DNA of 64,000 nucleotides from Candidatus Phycosocius spiralis (GTDB lineage Bacteria; Pseudomonadota; Alphaproteobacteria; Caulobacterales; Aquidulcibacteraceae): the NCBI RefSeq assembly GCF_030158815.1, contig NZ_BPFZ01000001.1, positions 287,316 through 351,315 on the forward strand. Direction: 5' to 3'. How positions within the stretch are numbered: the stretch's first letter is position 1; every line of letters begins with the position of its first letter. Positions 52,925-61,808 of this stretch are shown here, piece by piece. Under the pieces are notes generated by a model. The model had not been told where the DNA came from. It was given only the letters and a program-made list of their open reading frames with translations, and did not search any database. Both the position numbers and the translations under genes were made by a program.

Positions 52925-53733
52925 TGAACACGCTTTCGCGCATTTTGGCTTATAAACGCGATGAAGTAGCCTTACGCAAAACAATGAAGTCGCTTTTGGA
53001 CTTAGAACAGCTGACCGCTGAACAGACCCCACCACGCGGATTTAATAATGCCCTTAACGTTGCGGCAAAAACCCAGCCTGCATTGATTGCTGAAGTTAAA
53101 AGAGCAAGCCCCTCCAAGGGATTGATTAGGGCCGATTTTGACCCCGCCGCTTTAGCTCAAGCCTATGAGGCCGGCGGGGCTGCGTGTTTATCCGTACTAA
53201 CCGATGCACCCAGCTTTCAAGGGCATGAGGCTTATCTGATCGCCGCCCGCCAGGCTTGTGCCTTGCCCTGCTTGCGTAAGGATTTCATGATCGACACCTG
53301 GCAAATCTATGAATCTCGGGCATATGGTGCCGATGCCATTTTGATCATTATGGCTGCAGTAGAGGATGCTTTGGCCGCTGACCTCTTGGCCACCGCAACC
53401 GGGCTTGGTATGGATGCTTTGGTTGAAACCCATAATGCATTCGAAATAGAGCGTGCTCTCAAACTCAACGCAAGAATGATTGGGGTCAATAATCGAAGTC
53501 TTGAAACCTTCGTCACCGACCTCTCAACAACCCTCCGCCTGGCCCCACTTCTGCCAAAGGACAGGCTATTGGTGGCTGAAAGCGGAATATACTCGTCAGC
53601 TGATATCAACATCCTAACGGCAGCTGGCGCGGGTGCCTTTCTGGTAGGTGAAAGCTTGATGCGCCAAAGTGATGTTAAAGAGGCAACGCGTAAACTAATA
53701 TGTGGAACCTCATGTCATGTTAGGACTGCTTAA
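52924..53733 (+). CDS. trpC: TrpC, indole-3-glycerol phosphate synthase
   Basis: A 269-residue TIM barrel. It has [16 protein letters not shown] (catalytic Lys), [31 protein letters not shown] and [10 protein letters not shown]. It closes the indole ring. It is the end of a compact trpEGDC run. The usual alphaproteobacterial followers (moaC, moeA, lexA) are absent here. Confidence 0.96.
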   Translation: MNTLSRILAYKRDEVALRKTMKSLLDLEQLTAEQTPPRGFNNALNVAAKTQPALIAEVKRASPSKGLIRADFDPAALAQAYEAGGAACLSVLTDAPSFQGHEAYLIAARQACALPCLRKDFMIDTWQIYESRAYGADAILIIMAAVEDALAADLLATATGLGMDALVETHNAFEIERALKLNARMIGVNNRSLETFVTDLSTTLRLAPLLPKDRLLVAESGIYSSADINILTAAGAGAFLVGESLMRQSDVKEATRKLICGTSCHVRTA

Positions 53734-53801
53734 CATCACCTCGACACCGCGTCGCCGCCACGTTAGAGCAAAGCGCAAAATCAACTCTGGGAGAGCACAA
53801 A

Positions 53802-54251
53802 ATGAGCAAGGCAATCAATTTAAGCGCGATAGGCGAACTTTCAGGCCAAATGATTGGGGCTTCTGACTGGTTGGTTATTAGTCAAGACCGCGTCAATCTT
53901 TTCGCAGACGCAACCGGCGATCATCAATGGATCCATGTCGATGTGCCCCGCGCAACCGCTGAAATGGGGGGGCCGATTGCGCATGGTTTCCTAACATTGT
54001 CGATGATACCTTTCTTGAGCAAAGACATTCTCAAGATTGAAGGTGTGAAACGGGCAATTAATTACGGCCTCAATAAAGTTCGCTTTACAAATATGGTTAA
54101 AGTGGGCGCGAAAGTACGCGCCGTGCAAAAATTGCTGAGCGTCGAACCCAAATCTGGTGGCGTGATGCTGACTAATGAAATCACCATTGAAATTGAGGGT
54201 GAAGTACGCCCTGCGTGTGTAGCTGAAACCCTCACCATCCTTTTTGCCTGA
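53802..54251 (+). CDS. MaoC-family (R)-specific enoyl-CoA hydratase-like protein
   Basis: A 149-residue single hot-dog-fold hydratase. The hydratase-2 motif FADATGDHQWIHVD carries the catalytic Asp40 and His45, with the conserved PIAHGFLTLSM segment close by. Such enzymes hydrate enoyl-CoA to R-3-hydroxyacyl-CoA, linking fatty-acid oxidation to polyhydroxyalkanoate, which fits the phasin gene 7 kb away (inference). GGGAGAG precedes the ATG. Followed 14 bp later by the RidA gene. Confidence 0.9.
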   Translation: MSKAINLSAIGELSGQMIGASDWLVISQDRVNLFADATGDHQWIHVDVPRATAEMGGPIAHGFLTLSMIPFLSKDILKIEGVKRAINYGLNKVRFTNMVKVGAKVRAVQKLLSVEPKSGGVMLTNEITIEIEGEVRPACVAETLTILFA

Positions 54252-54265
54252 TTGGAGCATAAGCT

Positions 54266-54733
54266 GTGTCAGAGATTGAAGCCCGCATAAATCGAATGGG
54301 TATTGTGCTGCCCAATCCTCCCGCTCCTGTTGCCAGTTATGTGCCCTTCATCCGTATTGGGGACATGATCCATATCTCAGGTCAAGTCTCACGGGGAGCA
54401 ACTGGGGATCAATTGGGCAAGCTTGGGGGTGACCTTTCGCTGGAACAAGGTCAAGCTGCGGCGCGCGTCTGTGGTCTCAATCTGTTGGCACAGCTCAAGG
54501 TAGCATGTGATGGCAATCTGGATCGATTGGTCCAAGTCATTAAATTAAATGGGTTTGTTAATGTCATGGCTGATTTTGATTCCATTCCCCAAGTCATGAA
54601 CGGCTGCTCGGACCTCATGGTTGAGGTGTTGGGGGAAGCAGGCAAACACGCACGCTCAGCCGTCGGGGTGGCCAATCTACCTATGGGGTTTGCGGTTGAA
54701 GTTGATGGGATATTCCAGATCACATCGTTCTAA
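54266..54733 (+). CDS. RidA/YjgF-family enamine/imine deaminase
   Basis: A 155-residue protein of the longer RidA subgroup. It has YVPFIRIGDMIHISGQ near residue 25, DRLVQVIKLNGFVN mid-protein and the closing region HARSAVGVANLPMGFAVEVD, where the Arg normally binds the substrate carboxylate. It clears reactive enamines. The GTG start (54266) has TTGGAG about eight bases upstream. Co-oriented with the MaoC gene and the trp operon. Confidence 0.9.
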   Translation: MSEIEARINRMGIVLPNPPAPVASYVPFIRIGDMIHISGQVSRGATGDQLGKLGGDLSLEQGQAAARVCGLNLLAQLKVACDGNLDRLVQVIKLNGFVNVMADFDSIPQVMNGCSDLMVEVLGEAGKHARSAVGVANLPMGFAVEVDGIFQITSF

Positions 54734-54756
54734 CTAGGGATGAGTGAGGGTCATAA

Positions 54757-55227
54757 TCAGAATTTAGGGGATTTGCTAACCAACAACTCAGCCCGAACGC
54801 GTAATGATTTTCGGGCATAAGAGATCTCAATCAAGAAACAAGTTAAACCGCCTATCAAAGATGCCATGGTGGCAATGAACAAAATAGCAACGATGCGTGA
54901 CAGGTCAATCGCAATCAACTCAACCGAAAACAAAGTCACAATGAGCAAACAAACCAACAAGATAGCTAAAGTTGACAGCATAATAGCATTATGGATCCAA
55001 GTCATACGTTTATCGAGGATGCGCAACTCATTCAAATGCCGATTGGCATGATCATGCTGATCTGAAGAGGCCGCAAGCATATGTTCAATCACCCGACCGC
55101 GGTCCACAACGCGCGCCAAACGCGAAGTGAGGACATTGAGAAGTGTTCCGATCCCTGCGATTAGAAACACTGGCGCGATGGATAGTTGAATTATCTGCAC
55201 TATGTCATGGGATGAAGGTGTTTGCAT
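54757..55227 (-). CDS. DUF2721-family membrane protein
   Basis: A 156-residue protein with three hydrophobic helices (SIAPVFLIAGIGTLLNVLTS; AIMLSTLAILLVCLLIVTLF; RIVAILFIATMASLIGGLTC) and the DUF2721 segment RLARVVDRGRVIE after the first. A charged cytoplasmic loop (NRHLNELRILDKRM) follows. No function is known for the family. It converges on ridA with a 23-bp gap. Confidence 0.82.
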   Translation of the reverse strand: MQTPSSHDIVQIIQLSIAPVFLIAGIGTLLNVLTSRLARVVDRGRVIEHMLAASSDQHDHANRHLNELRILDKRMTWIHNAIMLSTLAILLVCLLIVTLFSVELIAIDLSRIVAILFIATMASLIGGLTCFLIEISYARKSLRVRAELLVSKSPKF

Positions 55228-55329
55228 GGAGATAGCCTAGCCTTTGCTAGCTTTCAGGTCGATAGTTCAACCTGTTTCAGGCTCCAAAAGAGCAGCTATT
55301 TTCATCAATATACCCTCATAGCAAAATGA

Positions 55330-56547
55330 ATGATGGCCCCCATGATCGACGATGGAACGTCACCCTTTGGAAGTTTTGAGTTGAAGTTTTCTAGCATGGA
55401 TAAACTTGCTGACATCGCGCGCGCGGATTGGGATCGTTTAGCTAACCCACCAGAGCGGGCATTTGATCCGTTTGTGTCATGGGATTTTGTCCAAGCCCTT
55501 GAAGAGTGCGGTTGCGCCACGACCAGTACGGGTTGGTCAGGGCGGCACTTGGTCTGCCTAGATAGCAACGATCAAATCCTTGGGCTCATGCCGCTCTGGC
55601 TGAAAAGCCATTCGCAAGGTGAGTATATTTTTGACCACAATTTTGCCGAAGCCTGGCACCGCGCCGGAGGTTATTGGTACCCCAAGCTGATCAGTGCAGT
55701 GCCGTTTACTCCTGTGGCTGGGCGTCGCTTCCTCATTGCACCAAATGAAACACAAGCTCAGGTGCGTGGGGCAATGATCCGCGCTTTGGAAGAAATCGGG
55801 CAACAAAGTGGTTTAGCGACAATCCAAATCAATTTCCCTAAAGATGAAGATCTAATCGCCCTTGAAACAGCTGGGTGGCTCTTGCGAGAAGATCGGCAAT
55901 TTCATTTCTTCAATCGAAATTATAGCTCTTTTGACGATTTCCTTGCGGAGCTCTCCTCCGACAAACGCAAAAACTTGCGTAAAGAGCGGGCCAAAGCACA
56001 AGAAGGGCTGACGATCGTGCGTTTGACGGGCGATCAAATCCAAGAAGAACATCTGGATCATTTCTTTGCCTGTTATCAAGACACTGGCGAGCGTAAATGG
56101 GGAAATCCTTATCTAAACCGCCGATTTTTTTCCCTGCTCGCTGAAAGGATGGCTGATAAAATGGTACTGATAATGGCCCAAGATGGCGATCGGTGGATTG
56201 CCTCTGCACTGAATTTTTTAGGTTCTGAAGCTATCTATGGCCGATGGTGGGGCCGACTAGAAGATCGACCTTTTCTCCATTTTGAATTATGCTATTATCA
56301 AGCCATTGATGAGGCCATTGCGCGCGGCCTAACCCGCGTTGAAGCTGGAGCGCAAGGCGGGCATAAATTAGCGAGAGGCTATGTGCCGGTGTCAACTTGG
56401 CAAGCCAGCTGGATTAGCGATCCTCTATTACGCGCGGCGGTCAGCGATTATTTGACCCGAGAACGCGCCGCCATAGCCGACGATAGTCAATGGTTGGCTG
56501 AACGCATGCCATTCCGGCACAACGTCCATCAGATGGACATGATATAA
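55330..56547 (+). CDS. FemAB/GNAT-like acyltransferase (DUF482, peptidoglycan-associated)
   Basis: A 405-residue two-lobed GNAT-like protein. FVSWDFVQALEECGCA near residue 45 and the segment DKRKNLRKERAKAQEGL near residue 215 are typical of the COG3146 family. The C-terminal ARGLTRVEAGAQGGHKLARG, with YVPVSTW, also fits. Relatives are annotated as peptidoglycan-linked aminoacyl or acyl transferases, but the substrate is not established. Two ATG codons in tandem at 55330 and 55333 and a third at 55342 make the exact start uncertain. Confidence 0.82.
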   Translation: MMAPMIDDGTSPFGSFELKFSSMDKLADIARADWDRLANPPERAFDPFVSWDFVQALEECGCATTSTGWSGRHLVCLDSNDQILGLMPLWLKSHSQGEYIFDHNFAEAWHRAGGYWYPKLISAVPFTPVAGRRFLIAPNETQAQVRGAMIRALEEIGQQSGLATIQINFPKDEDLIALETAGWLLREDRQFHFFNRNYSSFDDFLAELSSDKRKNLRKERAKAQEGLTIVRLTGDQIQEEHLDHFFACYQDTGERKWGNPYLNRRFFSLLAERMADKMVLIMAQDGDRWIASALNFLGSEAIYGRWWGRLEDRPFLHFELCYYQAIDEAIARGLTRVEAGAQGGHKLARGYVPVSTWQASWISDPLLRAAVSDYLTRERAAIADDSQWLAERMPFRHNVHQMDMI

Positions 56548-56611
56548 GTCAGAATTTGTTTGCGCTTCCCAAAAGTCCAAGTCGTGTTAGCGTCTAAAAT
56601 CAGACACATAT

Positions 56612-56848
56612 ATGAAAGCGAGTCCAAGCTTGCGCAGCGAAACAAAAAAGGGAATTGAAATAGCTTCAACACCGCCCTGTCAGGCGTTTCACGCCGCACT
56701 GGTACATGACGATCTAGCCAATCGAACCTTTAGTTGGCTCGCACCCAGCCACCGCTTAGATATTTTAAGCTGGATACAATCTGCTGAACAAGAGTATGAC
56801 CGCTTCATGCGCGTTCAAGAAGCACTTGATATACTGGCTGGGCGCTAG
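56612..56848 (+). CDS. small YdeI/OmpD-associated-like protein
   Basis: A 78-residue protein. The second half (FSWLAPSHRLDILSWIQSAE and then RFMRVQEALDILAGR) matches the C-terminal helical motif of the YdeI/OmpD-associated family (PSH, then a helix with conserved Trp-Ile and an Ala-Leu-rich end). Full family members are about twice as long, so this is the C-terminal module alone, either a natural short version or a truncated remnant. No good ribosome site is visible at the ATG. Confidence 0.6.
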   Translation: MKASPSLRSETKKGIEIASTPPCQAFHAALVHDDLANRTFSWLAPSHRLDILSWIQSAEQEYDRFMRVQEALDILAGR

Positions 56849-57144
56849 ATCTTTCCCCATCACTAAAAGTCGTTTCATCTTTGACAGATCCACATCACAC
56901 ATGTGCCCTGATAGTCTCTTGTTGCTCAACCACCCACATTGCGTGCGAGAATGAGAGCCACATGGGGTGTCTTTGCTTGGTTTTCATCGATCATTAATGG
57001 TGTTGTCGAAGGCTTAGGTGGGTAGCTTAGGTTTGAGCGCTTCGCCCTAGCTGGTGGTGGTGTTGAGCGCGGTAAGGGATTTGGCCTTTGCAGCCAAGTT
57101 TTGCGTGGGTCGGACTTCATGATAATGCGACGCAAGACTTGCAG

Positions 57145-57188
57145 AACCGCCCTTGCATGTGCTCAGGGCGGTTGTTTGGTTTGATTTT
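57145..57188 (+). terminator. terminator-like hairpin ahead of the HIT gene
   Basis: AACCGCCCT (57145-57153) pairs perfectly with AGGGCGGTT (57165-57173) around an 11-nt loop, followed on the plus strand by a T-rich run (GTTTGGTTTGATTTT). It lies 46 bp before the HIT ribosome region and about 300 bp after the previous gene. It could end a short RNA made from 56849-57144, end the upstream gene's transcript, or attenuate the HIT gene. Confidence 0.55.
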
Positions 57189-57233
57189 GGTGTAAGTGGT
57201 ATCGGGCAAACTAAACTCAGCGAGGCCGCGATC

Positions 57234-57674
57234 ATGAGCTTATCTGCACCCTATGACCCGACAAACATATTTGCGAAGATACTTAAGGGCGAAATGCCCT
57301 GTATCACAGTATTTGAAGACGATGTGGCTTTAGCGTTTCTTGATATCTTCCCCCAAGCTCCAGGTCATACACTTGTTATTCCTAAAGTGGCAGCCACAAA
57401 TCTTCTTGACCTGCCAAGCGACGCGTTAGGACCTTTCATGCTTAGGGTTCACAAAGTGGCGCGCGGCGTGCAAAAGGCATTCCAAGCTCACGGTCTGACG
57501 ATTTTTCAATTCAATGGCGAGGCGGGTGGGCAAACGGTTTTCCATCTCCATTTTCATATCATTCCACGGATGCAGGGCGTACCGCTTATGGGTCACGGTC
57601 AAACCCACCGGGGTGACGAGGCTCAACTAAAGGCGCATGCAGACGCGATCACGTTGGCCGTGCGATCCCTGTGA
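57234..57674 (+). CDS. HIT-family nucleotide hydrolase
   Basis: A 146-residue histidine-triad protein with the H-x-H-x-H active site at residues 104-108 (VFHLHFHIIPR) and the family start NIFAKILKGEMPC. It hydrolyses adenosine phosphoramidates or dinucleoside polyphosphates. The ATG at 57234 has GAGG eight bases upstream. The open frame runs 27 codons further up, into the hairpin, and is not family-like. Converges on clpA. Confidence 0.95.
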   Translation: MSLSAPYDPTNIFAKILKGEMPCITVFEDDVALAFLDIFPQAPGHTLVIPKVAATNLLDLPSDALGPFMLRVHKVARGVQKAFQAHGLTIFQFNGEAGGQTVFHLHFHIIPRMQGVPLMGHGQTHRGDEAQLKAHADAITLAVRSL

Positions 57675-57754
57675 AGCAAGATAGGACATGAGATTCCCGC
57701 CTAAAAGAAGCCCCCAAGCGCACATCTTTAACTATTTGATTTTAAGTATTTGAT

Positions 57755-60130
57755 CTACTTCTCGCCTTCTTCGGCGTCCGCATCAACCGCGTCCACACTG
57801 TTGGGACCTTGAGTTCCACCATGTGCGCCTTTCTTGCCAGGTTTGGGCAAAGCAGGTTCAAAATAAAAGGTAAGCTCTTGAGCTTGAGCGTCTGCGACAT
57901 CTACCCGCACCAATCCACCCTTCTTGAGCTTTCCAAACAAAAGCTCATCGGCCAAAGGCTTCTTGATATGTTCTTGGATCAATCGTCCGAGCGGGCGGGC
58001 ACCCATGGCCGGGTCATAACCGCGCGCGCCAAGCCAGCTGCGTGCTGCATCGGTCAATTCAATCTCAACCTGACGGTCAGCCAATTGCGCTTCTAATTGG
58101 AGCACAAATTTATCGACAACATTGGCTACGATTTCAGGGGTCAGCGCCTTAAAGCGAATGACGGCATCCAAGCGATTACGGAATTCAGGGGTGAAGAGCC
58201 GTTTAACGGCTTCACTTTCTTCATCATCCTTTTTACCACGACCAAAGCCAATGCCGTCCTTCGCAGCATCTGATGCCCCAGCATTCGTGGTCATGATCAA
58301 AACAACATTGCGAAAATCAACTTTTTTGCCATTGGCATCGGTTAAGGCACCATGATCCATAACTTGCAATAAGATATTATAGAGATCGGGATGAGCCTTT
58401 TCGATTTCATCGAGTAACAAGACGCAATGGGGATGCTGATCAATTCCGTCGGTCAAAAGCCCGCCTTGATCAAACCCGACGTAGCCAGGAGGTGCCCCTA
58501 TCAGACGGCTAACGGAATGCCGCTCCATATATTCAGACATGTCAAAGCGCATCATTTCCACGCCCAAAGTGTTGGCCAATTGCTTGGCCGCTTCGGTTTT
58601 ACCGACCCCAGTTGGACCTGAGAATAGATAAGAACCAATCGGCTTATTGGGATCGCGCAGGCCAGCACGTGCAAGCTTGATGGAAGCGGCCAAAGCCGCC
58701 AAGGCTGTGTCCTGACCAAATACAACGCGACGAAGATCTGTTTCCAAAGTCCGCAATGCTTCAGTATCGGATTTAGTCACGGACTTAGAAGGAATACGGG
58801 CAATTTTGGCTACCACGGCCTCTATTTCTCGGACACCAATGGACTTTTTGCGCTTATGTTCAGGCAAGAGCATTTGACTGGCACCGGTTTCATCAATCAC
58901 ATCGATAGCCTTATCTGGCAATTTCCGGTCACCTATATATTTGGCTGATAATTCTACTGCCGCTTTGATAGCTTCGGCGGTAAAGCGGACTTTGTGATGT
59001 TCTTCGTAGGCGGACTTTAAGCCCAATAAAATTTTGATCGTATCGGGGATCGAAGGTTCAACAACGTCGATCTTCTGGAACCTGCGTACCAATGCACGGT
59101 CCTTTTCAAAATGCTGGCGATATTCTTTATAAGTGGTCGAACCCATGCAGCGCATCGACCCCGATTGTAGAGCAGGCTTAAGCAAGTTTGATGCATCCAT
59201 TGCCCCACCACTAGTTGCTCCAGCGCCAATAACCGTATGGATTTCGTCAATAAACAAAATCGCGTTGGGATGGGCTTCCAATTCTTTAACAACTTGCTTC
59301 AGGCGCTCTTCAAAATCACCCCGATAACGTGTTCCGGCTAAAAGAGCGCCCATATCAAGGGAAAAAATCGTGGCGTGCGCAAGAATTTCGGGTACATCGC
59401 CTTCAACTATCCGCCGAGCCAGCCCTTCTGCAATCGCGGTTTTGCCCACGCCAGGGTCACCGACCAACAACGGATTGTTCTTTTGGCGCCGACACAAAAC
59501 CTGTATGGCTCTGTCAACTTCATCGCCACGCCCAATCAAAGGATCAATCCGGCCTTTGCGTGATTTTTCGTTCAAATCGACGCAATAAGTAGCTAAGGCT
59601 TCGCCTCCGCTGGTTTTTTCCTTGCTGTTATTGGCATCGTCCTGCCGGTCTTCCGATGCTCCCCTGACGCGTTTTTGCTCGCTCATGCCTGGGCGTTTGG
59701 CCACGCCGTGAGAGATAAAGTTCACCGCATCATAGCGGGTCATATCTTGTTCTTGCAGGAAGTAAGCGGCATGGCTTTCACGCTCTGAAAACAACGCTAC
59801 CAAAACATTGGCACCTGACACTTCGGTTCGCCCCGAACTTTCAACATGGATAACGGCACGCTGAATAACGCGCTGAAATCCAGCAGTTGGCCGTGCCTCA
59901 CTTTCACCAGCCACAATCAGGTTTTTAAGCTCACCCTCGATATAGCCGATTAGATCCACCTTAAGCCGATCTAAGTCAACATTGCAGGCTTTGAGTACAT
60001 GGGCTGCATCTTCATCTTCGATCAGGGCAAATAAAAGATGTTCTAGTGTTGCATATTCATGTTTTTGCTCATTGGCAAAAGCTATGGCACGATGGAGTGA
60101 TTGTTCTAAGCCTCTTGAAAATGATGGCAT
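57755..60130 (-). CDS. clpA: ClpA, AAA+ ATPase of the ClpAP protease
   Basis: A 791-residue unfoldase. The N-domain has FSRGLEQSLHRAIAFANEQK. AAA-1 has Walker A GDPGVGKTAIAEGLARR and Walker B ILFIDEIHT. AAA-2 has Walker A GPTGVGKTEAAKQLA and Walker B CVLLLDEIEKAHPD. A C-terminal tail follows. It is about 30 residues longer than E. coli ClpA, from a Gly/Lys- then Asp/Glu-rich tail. It unfolds substrates for ClpP. Four bases after clpS. Confidence 0.97.
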   Translation of the reverse strand: MPSFSRGLEQSLHRAIAFANEQKHEYATLEHLLFALIEDEDAAHVLKACNVDLDRLKVDLIGYIEGELKNLIVAGESEARPTAGFQRVIQRAVIHVESSGRTEVSGANVLVALFSERESHAAYFLQEQDMTRYDAVNFISHGVAKRPGMSEQKRVRGASEDRQDDANNSKEKTSGGEALATYCVDLNEKSRKGRIDPLIGRGDEVDRAIQVLCRRQKNNPLLVGDPGVGKTAIAEGLARRIVEGDVPEILAHATIFSLDMGALLAGTRYRGDFEERLKQVVKELEAHPNAILFIDEIHTVIGAGATSGGAMDASNLLKPALQSGSMRCMGSTTYKEYRQHFEKDRALVRRFQKIDVVEPSIPDTIKILLGLKSAYEEHHKVRFTAEAIKAAVELSAKYIGDRKLPDKAIDVIDETGASQMLLPEHKRKKSIGVREIEAVVAKIARIPSKSVTKSDTEALRTLETDLRRVVFGQDTALAALAASIKLARAGLRDPNKPIGSYLFSGPTGVGKTEAAKQLANTLGVEMMRFDMSEYMERHSVSRLIGAPPGYVGFDQGGLLTDGIDQHPHCVLLLDEIEKAHPDLYNILLQVMDHGALTDANGKKVDFRNVVLIMTTNAGASDAAKDGIGFGRGKKDDEESEAVKRLFTPEFRNRLDAVIRFKALTPEIVANVVDKFVLQLEAQLADRQVEIELTDAARSWLGARGYDPAMGARPLGRLIQEHIKKPLADELLFGKLKKGGLVRVDVADAQAQELTFYFEPALPKPGKKGAHGGTQGPNSVDAVDADAEEGEK

Positions 60131-60133
60131 TTT

Positions 60134-60499
60134 CTACTCCTTTTCCATAGTGCATTGTAGCGGGTGCTGATTGCGGCGGGCTAAGTCTAGAACTTGGGCA
60201 ACTTTGGTCTCGGCAACTTCATATGAATAAATACCGCACACCCCAACACCGGATTGGTGAACATGGAGCATGATGCGTGTAGCGCCTTCACGCGTCTGGT
60301 TGAAGAATCGTTCAAGAATGTAAACGACAAACTCCATCGGTGTGTAATCATCGTTTAAAACTAAAACACGATACATCGATGGCTTTTTGGTTTTGGGGCT
60401 TACACGTGTAATGACCGCCGTGTTACGATCGCCCCCCGGTGGGGTGCTCAGCGGATCGAAACCATCATCGTCCATATCATTTCCGCTTTCATCGCTCAT
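60134..60499 (-). CDS. clpS: ClpS, N-end rule adaptor for ClpAP
   Basis: A 121-residue adaptor. A flexible acidic N-terminus precedes the core [20 protein letters not shown] near residue 49, and [19 protein letters not shown] follows. The C-terminal Ala/Leu-rich helix ends [10 protein letters not shown]. It delivers proteins with bulky N-terminal residues to ClpA. The ATG at 60499 starts MSDESGND; a TTG four codons earlier is also open. Directly upstream of clpA, the standard pair. Confidence 0.96.
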   Translation of the reverse strand: MSDESGNDMDDDGFDPLSTPPGGDRNTAVITRVSPKTKKPSMYRVLVLNDDYTPMEFVVYILERFFNQTREGATRIMLHVHQSGVGVCGIYSYEVAETKVAQVLDLARRNQHPLQCTMEKE

Positions 60500-60663
60500 T
60501 GTATCAACCAAGTTTAATGTCTAAGACCACTGGCATATTGACTGAAGTTCGCATTCAAACTCAAGCACAACTATTAAATAAGTGCTTTGCTTCATTCTGG
60601 AAGTCCAAAACATGTGCAAGACCTCTTTGTGCAAACACCTTGGCACTAAATGGTATATTTTTA

Positions 60664-60695
60664 ACAAAAAAGGGCTCAAGCAGCGCTTGAGCCCT
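60664..60695 (-). terminator. phasin gene terminator
   Basis: On the minus strand AGGGCTCAAGC and GCTTGAGCCCT form a perfect 11-bp stem around a 3-nt loop, running into TTTTTT. It ends 23 bp beyond the phasin stop, so phasin and clpS are separate transcripts. Confidence 0.93.
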
Positions 60696-60718
60696 CCACT
60701 AAAATCTGGATTAACCAC

Positions 60719-61306
60719 TTAGTGGGCAGATTGAACCGAAGATATCCAAGCACTTGTGCGCTCACTGATTGGCTTTACGGATTCTTTCACAGCACCCAGT
60801 ATGACGTCCGAAACTTTGGTAAACTCAGTAAAATAAGTGCTGATGGCGGTTTTGGCGTAATCGGCTTGGATTTCAACCGCTTCTTGTAAAGATTTGGCAC
60901 TGGATAAATTCTTGGTGGTCTGTGTGGCCAATGCTGCCGAAGATTGCAGATAAGCGACTGATAGCTCCGAAGCCTTTTTGAGTCCTTCAGATGCAATTTT
61001 GGTAGAGGTCGACAGCGCTTCGAGATTAGCTTTGCCGTGGGTTGCTAGGTCGCCTAAATTGGCTTGTAACTTTTCAAAGCTAGCCTTGAAAACCTCAGAT
61101 GTCGGGGTAAATTTTGAATCGCTCTTAGTTGTCATTGATTTGGTCTCCAATTGAGGGATTGCGTTGGTGGGGGGGATCAATATCATTTCTCGTGGTACTT
61201 CTGGTGGCAAAGGAGACGCCTCATTTACCGTCACAGAAGGTGCGGCAGAGGGTGGATCAATCTGCCGACCGTCTGATGTAACAGGGCGTTTTTTTGAAGT
61301 AGTCAT
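60719..61306 (-). CDS. phasin-family granule-associated protein
   Basis: A 195-residue protein. Residues from about 58 match the phasin domain: MTTKSDSKFTPTSEVFKASF, then ASELSVAYLQSSAALATQTT and a helical C-terminus. Phasins coat polyhydroxyalkanoate granules. The first 57 residues are a Pro/Ser-rich linker. Two starts are both preceded by GGAG: ATG 61306 (seven-base spacing) and ATG 61135, the start of the phasin core (about ten bases). Either or both may be used. A strong terminator follows. Confidence 0.85.
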   Translation of the reverse strand: MTTSKKRPVTSDGRQIDPPSAAPSVTVNEASPLPPEVPREMILIPPTNAIPQLETKSMTTKSDSKFTPTSEVFKASFEKLQANLGDLATHGKANLEALSTSTKIASEGLKKASELSVAYLQSSAALATQTTKNLSSAKSLQEAVEIQADYAKTAISTYFTEFTKVSDVILGAVKESVKPISERTSAWISSVQSAH

Positions 61307-61808
61307 GGCATAACTCCACAGTCACGATAGGAAGTGGCGCACAATTATGATTTGGGTAACGCCTTTCATTTCGCACTTGCAGCATATGCCTTCGCACTCG
61401 CACAGTCAAGTATTTTTTCAAATGCACATTGTTTAGGCATTAAAGATCCATCTTTGGTTTTTTCTAACGCATACCGGCTTTCCTGGACAAGAGCACCTCA
61501 ATCTATGCCTAACAATTTGGGCTTAAACGTTGGCCTAAAAGATGACCCAAGAGTAGGGCTGCTAAGCCATTAAAGAACCGTGCTATAATCATGTTCACTT
61601 GATCTTAGTGTATGATCCAACTTTGCTTGATTATAGTCACCCTGCAATCAGCAAAAATTTATTGCTCAGGCGTCAACATGATGATCACAAACCTACCACA
61701 CTTGACAGCGGCTCAGAAAAATTGCCCATAGCCTCTCAAAAGAGGATCTTGTTAAGTCTAGGTAAACCTTAATGTTCCTAGGCTAGCAGCTGATACTCGG
61801 AGTTCAAT
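61307..61808. other. intergenic, divergent upstream region
   Basis: About 500 bp between the phasin (minus) and the carboxypeptidase (plus). It should hold both promoters, though I see no strong -35/-10 pair. An open frame at 61334-61573 (plus) has no motif and no ribosome site, and I do not call it. Confidence 0.5.

Noticed and set aside
61334..61573. 79-codon plus-strand frame between phasin and carboxypeptidase
   Set aside because: No ribosome site, no motif, and it lies in the divergent promoter region.
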